From a bacterium (GTDB taxonomy: Bacteria > Patescibacteriota > Minisyncoccia > Phycocordibacterales > VMEP01): 6,294 nt of DNA. Numbering within the stretch: position 1 is the stretch's first letter; each line of letters opens with the position of its first letter. Location of the stretch: the NCBI GenBank assembly GCA_030699625.1, contig JAUYLU010000006.1:1-6294 (forward strand), read 5' to 3'. A model generated the notes under the pieces. That model saw only the letters and a program-made list of their open reading frames with translations. It was not told the origin of the DNA and made no database searches. Shown here piece after piece: positions 1 through 5,507 of this stretch. Both the position numbers and the translations under genes were made by a program.

Positions 1-17
1 TCTAATGGCTTCGCCAT
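1..17 (-). CDS. Possible start of a gene running off the left edge
   Basis: On the minus strand an ATG (17-15) is followed by codons reading M-A-K-P-L before the window ends. A GGAGG motif at 25-21 lies three bases upstream, slightly close for a Shine-Dalgarno sequence but the only good one in the window. Only five full codons are visible, so no product can be named. The same bases form a small hairpin (AATGGC/GCCATT, 4-9 with 13-18), so the start-like look could be accidental. Confidence 0.3.
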
Positions 18-26
18 TTTCCTCCA

Positions 27-51
27 CGGGGAGACGATGCGCGTCTCCCCG
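27..51 (-). other. 10-bp perfect hairpin upstream of the left-edge gene start
   Basis: Bases 27-36 and 42-51 are perfectly complementary (CGGGGAGACG with its complement) around a 5-base loop. No U-run follows on either strand, so it is not a standard intrinsic terminator. On the minus strand it ends one base before the GGAGG motif of the possible gene at the left edge. It could be a leader hairpin, an RNA-stabilising structure or the end of the structured tRNA trailer. Its role is unknown. Confidence 0.45.
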
Positions 52-64
52 ACCCCCGCTCCCT

Positions 65-126
65 GTTCGAGCCCAAGCCTCCAATATGCAAAAAGAATAG
101 CATGTGGCTATCCTCTCTGCATATGA

Positions 127-147
<21 letters not shown>
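65..147 (-). repeat. Inverted repeat pairing the tRNA-Gln T-arm with its trailer
   Basis: Bases 65-79 and 133-147 form a 15-position inverted repeat. On the plus strand it has one mismatch (72 against 140), but in the minus-strand RNA that position is a G-U pair, so all 15 positions pair. Beyond a single mismatch, four more pairs reach 60-63 with 149-152. The right arm covers the T-stem, T-loop and the first bases of the 3' acceptor strand of tRNA-Gln, so this fold and the cloverleaf exclude each other. The left arm could also be a degenerate inverted copy of a tRNA 3' end, since a T-arm is itself a hairpin. Confidence 0.6.
84..124 (-). other. 18-bp RNA hairpin in the tRNA-Gln trailer
   Basis: In the minus-strand RNA, bases 124-107 pair with 101-84 without any mismatch around a five-base loop (106-102). 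There are 15 Watson-Crick and three G-U pairs. On the plus strand those three positions are A-C mismatches, which argues that the structure belongs to an RNA read from the minus strand. It begins two bases after the tRNA discriminator base and nests inside the longer inverted repeat at 65-147. It may be a 3'-processing signal, a protective hairpin or part of a switch. The U-rich stretch is inside the stem, so a normal terminator is less likely. Confidence 0.6.
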
Positions 148-197
<50 letters not shown>

Positions 198-202
198 ACT
201 TG

Positions 203-232
203 CCCTCCTAAATTCATTAAAATTTTGGAGGG
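203..232. repeat. Inverted repeat bracketing the tRNA -10 region
   Basis: CCCTCC (203-208) and GGAGGG (227-232) are perfect complements. Inside them, after one T-T mismatch, AAATT/AATTT gives five more pairs around a 6-base loop. The element lies between the palindrome ending the upstream gene and the tRNA. It could be a second terminator-like hairpin for the operon above or an operator around the tRNA promoter. The A/T-rich inner part is not followed by a U-run on the minus strand. Confidence 0.45.
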
Positions 233-245
233 TGAATCCCATCAA
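216..245 (-). promoter_or_regulatory. Candidate promoter of tRNA-Gln
   Basis: On the minus strand a -10-like TTTAAT (221-216, five of six to TATAAT) follows a weak -35-like TTGATG (245-240, four of six) with an 18-base spacer. A start about seven bases downstream would fall near 209, roughly 12 bases before the mature 5' end of the tRNA. The match is modest and the region is AT-rich, so chance is a real alternative. Confidence 0.35.
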
Positions 246-273
246 AATACTAGAAAACTGACCGACATTCAAG

Positions 274-301
274 CTGAAACCCGCCGTACGGCGGGTTTCA
301 G
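274..301 (-). terminator. 28-bp perfect palindrome, likely terminator
   Basis: Bases 274-301 are a perfect palindrome centred on GTAC. The core is AAACCCGCC/GGCGGGTTT, so the 3' arm ends in U-residues as in many compact intrinsic terminators, although no long U-run follows. The TGA stop of the cysteine-module gene (300-298) lies inside the stem. The sequence is symmetric, so it could act on either strand, but only minus-strand transcription is supported here. Confidence 0.55.
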
Positions 302-2112
302 AGAGCTGGCACAGGTGCCGGTGGAGGCGGCGCGGGCAAGACGTTGGCATCCAACGTGGAGGTGGAAACAGGCACCAGGGCGGGGTCAGTGGTCGGCGAA
401 AGCGTAGGCACGGGCGTTATGACAGGCGCAGTTTCGTTTAGAACGGGGCGTACGTACGCATCGCCCGCCGCCGTGCACTTTGAAATTATGCCCGCCGTAC
501 CGTCCGGTTTTGCGCCGCTTAAAAGCCTCCGGAGCGTTTCGGGAGAAAGGTTGTCCTTGAGGCAGGCGAGGACTGCGGGACGGAACTGCGGAATGGCCGC
601 GGTTGGCACGATAGACCCCGGTTTCGGCAAGGATGAAGGAGCGGTTCTGGTGTTCGGCACGACGTTCGACGGACGGAGCAGGGGCGACACGGGCTTGAAC
701 GATTCATAGCACCCCCTGAGCGCCTCCTTGAGCGCATCAGCTCCGGTTTCCGAGGCGCTCTCGGCCGGGCCGCCGAGCTTCTCCCGCACGCACGCCTGCA
801 CGTGCTGGGGCGCGCTCCGCAGGATCGCGTGCATATCCGGCGCGGCCCCCTCTCGTGCGCGCGTACCGGGAAGGGCTTCCATAGGCATTAAAAGTTTGGC
901 GCGCTCGCCGCACACGCGGATTGCGTCGGCGATTTCGGGCGTCATGGTCGCCTTCCCCGTCTGAAGCGAAGAAAATGCGTTCCCCACCTTCTCTTTGAGG
1001 CACGGCACGACGTTCGCGGGAGCGCGCTTCACTTCCTCGGTGATGTCCACTTTCTTCCCGAACCGTTCGAAGCACATGCGCGTCCTCTCCCCGATTTCGG
1101 GGCCGGGCGTGAGCGTCCCCGCCTGTATCTCCTCGATAAGCCCCGCCCCGAGATGGGACTTGAGGCACGCGACCACTTCCGTGGGCGCTTGCGAAAATCC
1201 CTGCCGGAAACGGATGAGGCCTTCCTCGGCTTTTTTGAGCTCCTCCGGGGAAACGAGACCGTGCTCTTTGGCGAACGCGAAGCATGCCTCGCGGTTTTCC
1301 TCGATATTGCAGAACGTCTGGCACGCTTCCCTCGAGCCGCAGCCGCCGGGCCCGACGCCGCCAAGGCGCGTGAGAGCATCTGCCCTTTCGGGTGGGATGA
1401 TTCCGGCTTCCTTCCCGAAGGCGATGCATTCGTCTCGATGCGACGGGTCGCCGCAATAGGCGTTGCACGACTCGCTCGAAGTGCAGCCGCCGGGAGTCCT
1501 CCCGTTCCTCGCGAGTTCGGCGAGCTTTTGAAACTGTCCGGGCGGAACGGCGTTCCGCCCTTCGGAGGTGGCAAGCCCCGCCTTCTCGGCAAAGGCGCGG
1601 CATTCGTCCGCGTGCGCGAAATCTCCGCAATAGGAACGGCACGACGCCGCGGAATCGCAGTTCCCGGGCATGGCGCCGCCCGCCGTGAGGTACGCCGCGA
1701 GGCGCGCGACCTCCGCGGTCTTCTTGTCGTTCAGCTTGTGCTTCTTGGCGAATTCGATGCAGACGTTCAAGTTGGCGACGTCATCGCAGTACGACTTGCA
1801 TCCTCCCGGCGTCGTACAGCCGCCGGGGCCGGCATTTTGCCGGAGCTCCGCGGCGAATTTCTTGCCGCGCTCCGCTTCTTCCTGGTTCATGAGGCCGTGC
1901 GTCTTGGCAAATTCGACGCAGGCGTCCATATTGGCCGCATCGTCGCAGTAGGTTTCGCATGACGCCCTATCGCCGCAATTGCCAAGCTCGGCGACAGGGA
2001 ACGAAATACCGCCGAGCGTCCCTTCGGTTTGCGCGGAAGCCACCATGACGGCTCCGCCTACGAGGAGCGCGGCGAGAAGCAAGATGAACGGAATGGAAAA
2101 CTCAGATTTCAT
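298..2112 (-). CDS. Exported protein with nine cysteine modules, function unknown
   Basis: This 604-residue protein has an N-terminal signal peptide: a hydrophobic stretch at 7-24, then ASA-Q, with cleavage predicted after Ala27. Five modules follow with the strict pattern C-x5-C-x3-C-x8-C (first cysteines at 46, 99, 152, 210 and 258), each ending in a helix like FAKxHGL. Then come four two-cysteine modules (pairs 316/347, 371/401, 441/468 and 517/546), most starting AP-x-x-V-x-x-C-(L/V)-K. The tail from about 560 is rich in Pro, Thr, Val and Ala. All 28 cysteines belong to modules and the number is even, which fits disulfide bonds outside the membrane; metal binding is an alternative. I do not recognise a named domain, though similar unnamed proteins are, to my recollection, common in Parcubacteria. 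Its ATG overlaps the stop of the upstream gene (ATGA) and has no Shine-Dalgarno sequence, so translation is probably coupled. Confidence 0.9.
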   Translation of the reverse strand: MKSEFSIPFILLLAALLVGGAVMVASAQTEGTLGGISFPVAELGNCGDRASCETYCDDAANMDACVEFAKTHGLMNQEEAERGKKFAAELRQNAGPGGCTTPGGCKSYCDDVANLNVCIEFAKKHKLNDKKTAEVARLAAYLTAGGAMPGNCDSAASCRSYCGDFAHADECRAFAEKAGLATSEGRNAVPPGQFQKLAELARNGRTPGGCTSSESCNAYCGDPSHRDECIAFGKEAGIIPPERADALTRLGGVGPGGCGSREACQTFCNIEENREACFAFAKEHGLVSPEELKKAEEGLIRFRQGFSQAPTEVVACLKSHLGAGLIEEIQAGTLTPGPEIGERTRMCFERFGKKVDITEEVKRAPANVVPCLKEKVGNAFSSLQTGKATMTPEIADAIRVCGERAKLLMPMEALPGTRAREGAAPDMHAILRSAPQHVQACVREKLGGPAESASETGADALKEALRGCYESFKPVSPLLRPSNVVPNTRTAPSSLPKPGSIVPTAAIPQFRPAVLACLKDNLSPETLRRLLSGAKPDGTAGIISKCTAAGDAYVRPVLNETAPVITPVPTLSPTTDPALVPVSTSTLDANVLPAPPPPAPVPAL

Positions 2113-2537
2113 TGAAAAGGATTTTGATAGGCGTCGTCGAGCGGGTTTACCACCTGCGCTTCGTCATCGTCGAACGTGCCGGTCAGGGGATTCACGCTCC
2201 GCTCATAGATCTCGCTTCCGATGCCGGGCTCCGCGCCGGTCTCGGTCTGCACGGGCGCGCGCGCGGCCTCCTCGGGCCATTTCCAGAAAATGTAGAGGCC
2301 GGCGGCGGCAACGAAGAGGAGGAAAAGGCAGGCAAGGAAAATGATGAGATATTTCTGCCAGGCGTTTCCTTCTGAAGCGGCGACAGGCGGAGCCATAGCG
2401 GGCCGCTGCGGCGGCGATACAGGCGGAAAAGGCGGCGGCACGGGCGCGGCGGCGGACGGCTGCGCTACCGGTTGTGCTGGCCCCGCCGCGGGCGGCGGCG
2501 GCTGTTGCGGTGCCTGAGGCTGATATTCTCCTTCCAT
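2109..2537 (-). CDS. Proline-rich single-pass membrane protein, function unknown
   Basis: This 142-residue protein has a Pro/Gln/Ala-rich, low-complexity N-terminal half (about 6-55), one strong membrane segment (about 63-85) and an acidic C-terminal tail with two copies of a VNPL motif (115-118 and 130-133). The proline-rich part is probably cytoplasmic and the acidic tail outside, though the lysines flanking the segment (62, 86) do not decide this. I chose the ATG at 2537. A TTG at 2552 in the same frame would add five residues, but it abuts the -10 box at 2553-2558 and would lie upstream of the expected transcription start. It is the first gene of a two-gene unit, and its TGA overlaps the next ATG by four bases. 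A partner or anchor role for the exported protein is inference from this coupling. Confidence 0.75.
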   Translation of the reverse strand: MEGEYQPQAPQQPPPPAAGPAQPVAQPSAAAPVPPPFPPVSPPQRPAMAPPVAASEGNAWQKYLIIFLACLFLLFVAAAGLYIFWKWPEEAARAPVQTETGAEPGIGSEIYERSVNPLTGTFDDDEAQVVNPLDDAYQNPFQ

Positions 2538-2552
2538 GCCGATGATGCTCAA

Positions 2553-2561
2553 AGTATACCA
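2553..2561 (-). promoter_or_regulatory. Extended -10 promoter of the membrane/cysteine-module operon
   Basis: On the minus strand TGG directly precedes TATACT (2558-2553), giving the TGnTATAAT extended -10 form with one mismatch. No good -35 is visible, which is normal for extended -10 promoters. The expected start near 2546 would leave a leader of about nine bases before the ATG at 2537, so the mRNA would be nearly leaderless. Confidence 0.55.
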
Positions 2562-2571
2562 ATCAAACGAA

Positions 2572-2596
2572 AGCGGTTATGCACACCAGCGCCGCT
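2572..2596 (-). terminator. Weak hairpin after pyrG
   Basis: On the minus strand AGCGG, which includes part of the pyrG stop codon, pairs with CCGCT 15 bases later, followed by TTTCGTTTGATT. The stem is only 5 bp and the T-rich tail is interrupted, so this is at best a weak intrinsic terminator. It sits just above the extended -10 promoter of the next operon, which is where one would expect pyrG transcription to end. Confidence 0.3.
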
Positions 2597-4331
2597 ACGC
2601 CCGCTTCTCGAGCGCCACGGAAAGCGGCGAACGGGTGACCTTCGGCTTCGGCTTCGATTCGTTCTTCTTGATGGCGGCCCGGACGAACTCGTTGAAGAGC
2701 GGGTGGGGCGAGAGCGGCCGCGCCTTGAATTCGGGATGGAACTGGGTGCCGAGAAAGAACGGGTGCTCCGACTGCGGAAGCTCGGCGATCTCCATGAGCA
2801 CGCCGTCGGGCGAGGTGCCGGAGAAGACGAGGCCGCCCTTCACGAGGTCCATGACGTGCTTCGGATTCACTTCGTAGCGGTGGCGGTGGCGCTCGTAAAC
2901 CAGTTTTGAGTTTTTAGTTTTTAGTTTTGAGTTTTCTCCCAAATACGCCCGATGCGCAATGGTGCCCTTGCGCAAAACGGCCGGAAAGGAGCCGAGGCGC
3001 ATGCTTCCCCCGTAATCCTTCCTCGCGAGCTTCGCTTTCTGCTCGGGCATGATGTCGATGACGAGGTGCTTCGCCGCGGGATCGATTTCGGCAGTCGTCG
3101 CTCCTTTCATCTTGAGGACGTTGCGCGCGAATTCGATGACCGCAAGCTGCATGCCGTAGCAGAGGCCGAGGTACGGGATTTTGCGAGTGCGCGCGTAATT
3201 GATGACCTTGAGCTTCCCCTCGATGCCTTTTTCGCCGAAGCCGCCCGGTACGATGATGCCATCGTACCCTGCAAGCTCGGCAAGCTTGCGGGGATCCTTT
3301 TCGAAGTCCTTCGAGTTGAGCCAGGTAAGGCGGGGGCGGCGCTTCAGGTAATACGAGGAGTATTTGATGGCCTCGATGACCGAAATGTAGGAATCGGTGA
3401 GCGTGAAATCGCCCGTGTCGAAATACTTGCCGACCACCGCGATGTTGATGCCGTTCCTGAAGTTCTTGACGTCGTGGGCGAATTTCTTCCATTCGGCGAA
3501 CTCGCGCTTCTGGGTGCGCTTCGGAAGCTTCAGGATCTTCATGATGAGGTCGCCGAGGCGGTCTTTCTCGAAGTTGACCGGCACGTCGTAGATTGACTGG
3601 ATGTCGGGGGCGGAGATGACCGCTTCCGCGGCCACGTTGCAGTGGAGGGCGATCTTGTCCTTTCGCTTCTTGTCCATCTCCACTTCGGAGCGGGCCACGA
3701 TGACGTCGGGCTGGATGCCGGCGGCGTTCAGATTGCGGACCGCGTGCTGGGTCGGCTTCGTTTTCATTTCGCCGATCTTGTCCGGCACCGGCACGTACGA
3801 GACCATCACGAACATGACGTCGTCCTTGGTCCGGAGCTTCATCATGCGGGCCGTCTCGAGGAAAAGGATGTTCTCGTACTCTCCCACGGTGCCGCCGATC
3901 TCGACGACCACCACGTCAGCCCTCGCTTTCTTGCCCGCCGCCTCGATGCGGGCGATGATCTCCTCGGGGATGTGCGGCACCACCTGCACGCACCTGCCGC
4001 CGTACTCGAGATTGCGCTCCTTCTCGATGACCGAGCGATAGACGCGGCCGGTCGTCATGTAGTTTGTGCGGGTAAGCGTCGTCCCGAGAAAACGCTCGTA
4101 ATTGCCCATGTCCTGGTCGCATTCGTCGCCGTCGTCGAGCACGAAGACTTCGCCGTGCTCGGTGGGATTCATGGTGCCGGCGTCCACGTTCACGTAGGGG
4201 TCGATCTTGATGGCGGTGACCGCGAGGCCGCGCGACTGGAGGATTTTGCCGACCGAGGAGACGGTGATGCCCTTTCCCACCCCCGAGATGACGCCTCCTA
4301 CCACGAAAATGTACTTGCGCGATTGTGCCAT
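2595..4331 (-). CDS. pyrG: CTP synthase (glutamine hydrolysing)
   Basis: The enzyme makes CTP from UTP, ATP and glutamine in the cytoplasm, the last step of pyrimidine nucleotide synthesis. The N-terminal amidoligase domain (about 1-270) shows the ATP loop GGVISGVGKG (12-21, Lys20), the conserved HGEVFV block (59-64), EIGGTVGE (144-151) and the UTP-site KTKPTQ (190-195). Asp74 and Glu144 match the metal ligands by my alignment from memory. The C-terminal class I glutaminase domain has PGGFG (362-366), the nucleophile Cys391 in GLCYGMQ, and His532/Glu534 in QFHPEF. At 578 residues it is longer than the usual 530-550. The extra length is a repeat-encoded insertion (about 467-477) just before ERHRHRYE and a basic tail after about 555. 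It starts 11 bp after ftsX with no Shine-Dalgarno sequence, so the two are probably co-transcribed. Confidence 0.97.
   Translation of the reverse strand: MAQSRKYIFVVGGVISGVGKGITVSSVGKILQSRGLAVTAIKIDPYVNVDAGTMNPTEHGEVFVLDDGDECDQDMGNYERFLGTTLTRTNYMTTGRVYRSVIEKERNLEYGGRCVQVVPHIPEEIIARIEAAGKKARADVVVVEIGGTVGEYENILFLETARMMKLRTKDDVMFVMVSYVPVPDKIGEMKTKPTQHAVRNLNAAGIQPDVIVARSEVEMDKKRKDKIALHCNVAAEAVISAPDIQSIYDVPVNFEKDRLGDLIMKILKLPKRTQKREFAEWKKFAHDVKNFRNGINIAVVGKYFDTGDFTLTDSYISVIEAIKYSSYYLKRRPRLTWLNSKDFEKDPRKLAELAGYDGIIVPGGFGEKGIEGKLKVINYARTRKIPYLGLCYGMQLAVIEFARNVLKMKGATTAEIDPAAKHLVIDIMPEQKAKLARKDYGGSMRLGSFPAVLRKGTIAHRAYLGENSKLKTKNSKLVYERHRHRYEVNPKHVMDLVKGGLVFSGTSPDGVLMEIAELPQSEHPFFLGTQFHPEFKARPLSPHPLFNEFVRAAIKKNESKPKPKVTRSPLSVALEKRA
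2902..2936 (-). repeat. Five-copy 7-bp tandem repeat inside pyrG
   Basis: On the plus strand five consecutive 7-mers read AGTTTTG, AGTTTTT, AGTTTTT, AGTTTTG and AGTTTTC. The coding strand reads xAAAACT units, encoding NSKLKTKNSKL with a seven-residue period, because 7 bp steps through all three frames. The tract lies between AYLGE and VYERHRHRYE of CTP synthase and makes this stretch about ten residues longer than the E. coli enzyme as I recall it. Similar AAAACT-type tracts inside and between genes are, from memory, frequent in Patescibacteria. Confidence 0.9.
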
Positions 4332-4342
4332 GGTCTAGTGCA

Positions 4343-5269
4343 TCATACGTTCAGATACCTGCGGACGGCGAGGAACGCGGAAATAGCGCCGACGACGCAG
4401 CCCGAGAGAAGCATGATGAGAAGGATTTCCCAAAAGTTCGAAAGGTAGTACTGGAAGAGATCGAGGCCGCCGAGGAAGTTCGTGGCGTTCTTGCCGAGCC
4501 AGTACGTCGCGGGCCAGAGCGCGAGCAATACCACGATGGTGGAGACGACGCCGTAGATGAGGCCTTCGACCATGAAGGGCGCCCTGATGTAGAGGTCGGA
4601 AGCGCCGACGAGCCGCATCACGCTGATCTCCTCGCGCGACATGAAGATGATGAGGCGGATGGTATTGAAAACGATGACGATGGAGACGAGGACGAAGACG
4701 AGTGTGACGCCGAAGCCGACCTTCTCCCCGCCGTCGATGATTGAATTCAGCCGGTCGATGATGTCCTTGTTCTGATAATAGTTCACCTTGTCGATGATGT
4801 TCGGATTTTCCTTGATGAGCGTGCTCTCGCCGCCGAGGAATTCGGCGATGGTCTCGTACTGCGACGGCTCCTTGGCGTGAATATTGAGCACCGCGCCGAG
4901 CGGATTATCGCCGAGCTCCTCGAGCGCCTGGAGGGTGAGGTAGTCGGACTCGTGGCGCTTCTTGAAATCCTCGAGCGCCTGCTCGCGCGAGATGTATCCC
5001 ACCGAGCGCACTTCGGGAAGGGCCTCGAGCTGCTCCTTGAGGGCGAGGATCTTCTCTTCGGGGGCGGAGAGGCTGAAGTAGACGTTCACGTCGACCTTCT
5101 CTTTGATCTGGCCGAGCGAGTACGAAAGGACGGCGCGGGAGAAAATGAGCGACCCGATGACGAAAAGGGTGATGGACACCACGAGCACCGCGGCGATGGA
5201 AACGACCGAGTTCCGGTAAAAACTCACAAACCCGCTCCGGAGCACCCGCTTGGTTGCCGTCCAAAACAT
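4343..5269 (-). CDS. ftsX: Cell division protein FtsX (ABC transporter-like permease)
   Basis: FtsX is the membrane half of the FtsEX complex, which sits at the division site and activates cell-wall hydrolases in response to ATP hydrolysis by FtsE. The 308 residues show the family plan: a short cytoplasmic N-terminus, a first membrane helix (about 20-44), a large extracellular domain (about 50-180), then helices at about 185-208, 233-258 and 280-302. The cytoplasmic segment after helix 2, SREEISVMRLVGAS (211-224), is the diagnostic FtsX/MacB-like coupling region. Length is normal. The start at 5269 gives the expected cytoplasmic N-terminus, but no Shine-Dalgarno sequence precedes it. Unusually, ftsE lies 238 bp upstream beyond a terminator, while pyrG follows after 11 bp. 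Confidence 0.95.
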   Translation of the reverse strand: MFWTATKRVLRSGFVSFYRNSVVSIAAVLVVSITLFVIGSLIFSRAVLSYSLGQIKEKVDVNVYFSLSAPEEKILALKEQLEALPEVRSVGYISREQALEDFKKRHESDYLTLQALEELGDNPLGAVLNIHAKEPSQYETIAEFLGGESTLIKENPNIIDKVNYYQNKDIIDRLNSIIDGGEKVGFGVTLVFVLVSIVIVFNTIRLIIFMSREEISVMRLVGASDLYIRAPFMVEGLIYGVVSTIVVLLALWPATYWLGKNATNFLGGLDLFQYYLSNFWEILLIMLLSGCVVGAISAFLAVRRYLNV

Positions 5270-5308
5270 GAATGATTTTTAATGAGTGTAACGACTGTAA
5301 AAATCTTC

Positions 5309-5406
5309 ACCCCTCCCTTTCTTACTATGTCTCACCAATAATATCACATTCGGGGTGACTATCGACATCTCACATTTTAGAGATTATATGGTGGAAAGGG
5401 AGGGGT
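5309..5406. repeat. 13-bp perfect inverted repeat around the ftsX promoter
   Basis: ACCCCTCCCTTTC (5309-5321) and its exact complement (5394-5406) are separated by 72 bases. The right arm fills the spacer between the -35 and -10 of the candidate ftsX promoter, and the left arm lies in the ftsX leader about 40-52 bases before the start codon. A smaller pair, TCACC/GGTGA (5332-5336 with 5354-5358), lies inside. Since the upstream arm is not transcribed from that promoter, paired regulator sites are more natural than an RNA hairpin; in read-through RNA from ftsE it would form a strong stem. Confidence 0.6.
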
Positions 5407-5411
5407 CTAAA
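5383..5411 (-). promoter_or_regulatory. Candidate promoter of ftsX-pyrG
   Basis: On the minus strand a perfect TATAAT (5388-5383) lies 17 bases after TTTAGA (5411-5406, four of six to TTGACA). The start would fall near 5376, giving a leader of about 107 bases before the ftsX ATG. Its place, just downstream of the ftsE terminator, supports separate transcription of ftsX and pyrG. A second, weaker candidate with TTTACA (5302-5297) is nearer the gene but lacks a convincing -10. Confidence 0.6.
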
Positions 5412-5450
5412 AAATCATGCTCCGCCCGCTCGGCGTCGTTGATTTTAAAG

Positions 5451-5481
5451 AAAAAACGCCTTGCCATGAGGGCGGAGGCGT
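5451..5481 (-). terminator. Intrinsic terminator after ftsE
   Basis: On the minus strand ACGCCT (5481-5476) pairs with AGGCGT (5461-5456), with an inner GCC/GGC stem, a CTCAT loop and a small internal bulge. The stem runs directly into a run of six Ts. This is the classical form and lies 27 bases after the ftsE stop. A 10-bp palindrome, TCACGCGTGA (5484-5493), lies between the stop and the terminator. Confidence 0.75.
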
Positions 5482-5507
5482 GTTCACGCGTGATATTTTA
5501 CCCTTGT

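Noticed and set aside
1..60. Start of RNase P RNA, suggested by GGAGGAAA and nearby hairpins on the minus strand
   Set aside because: The conserved continuation after GAGGAAA (GTCCGGGC) is absent, so the resemblance is too short.
60..84. 3' end of a second tRNA on the plus strand (TTCGAG...CCTCCA)
   Set aside because: The bases before the T-loop do not pair with those after it, and no acceptor or anticodon stem can be drawn upstream.
737..1642. Minus-strand open frame of 301 codons inside the cysteine-module gene
   Set aside because: It is in another frame of the same strand, very rich in Arg, and overlaps the strongly periodic cysteine repeats of the real gene.
2538..2552. TTG start giving a 147-residue version of the membrane protein
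   Set aside because: The TTG abuts the -10 box and would lie upstream of the expected transcription start, while the in-frame ATG at 2537 fits the promoter.
2902..2936. CRISPR or a frameshift in pyrG at the tandem repeat
   Set aside because: Units are only 7 bp with no spacers, and the frame stays open with conserved CTP synthase sequence on both sides.
3642..4448. Long plus-strand open frame of 268 codons opposite pyrG and the end of ftsX
   Set aside because: It is antisense to a clear CTP synthase; its His/Asp/Val-rich translation is the expected by-product of GC-rich codon use, and no motif supports it.
5270..5507. Riboswitch in the ftsX leader
   Set aside because: Several small stems can be drawn, but none matches a known riboswitch core, and the strongest arm lies upstream of the predicted transcription start.
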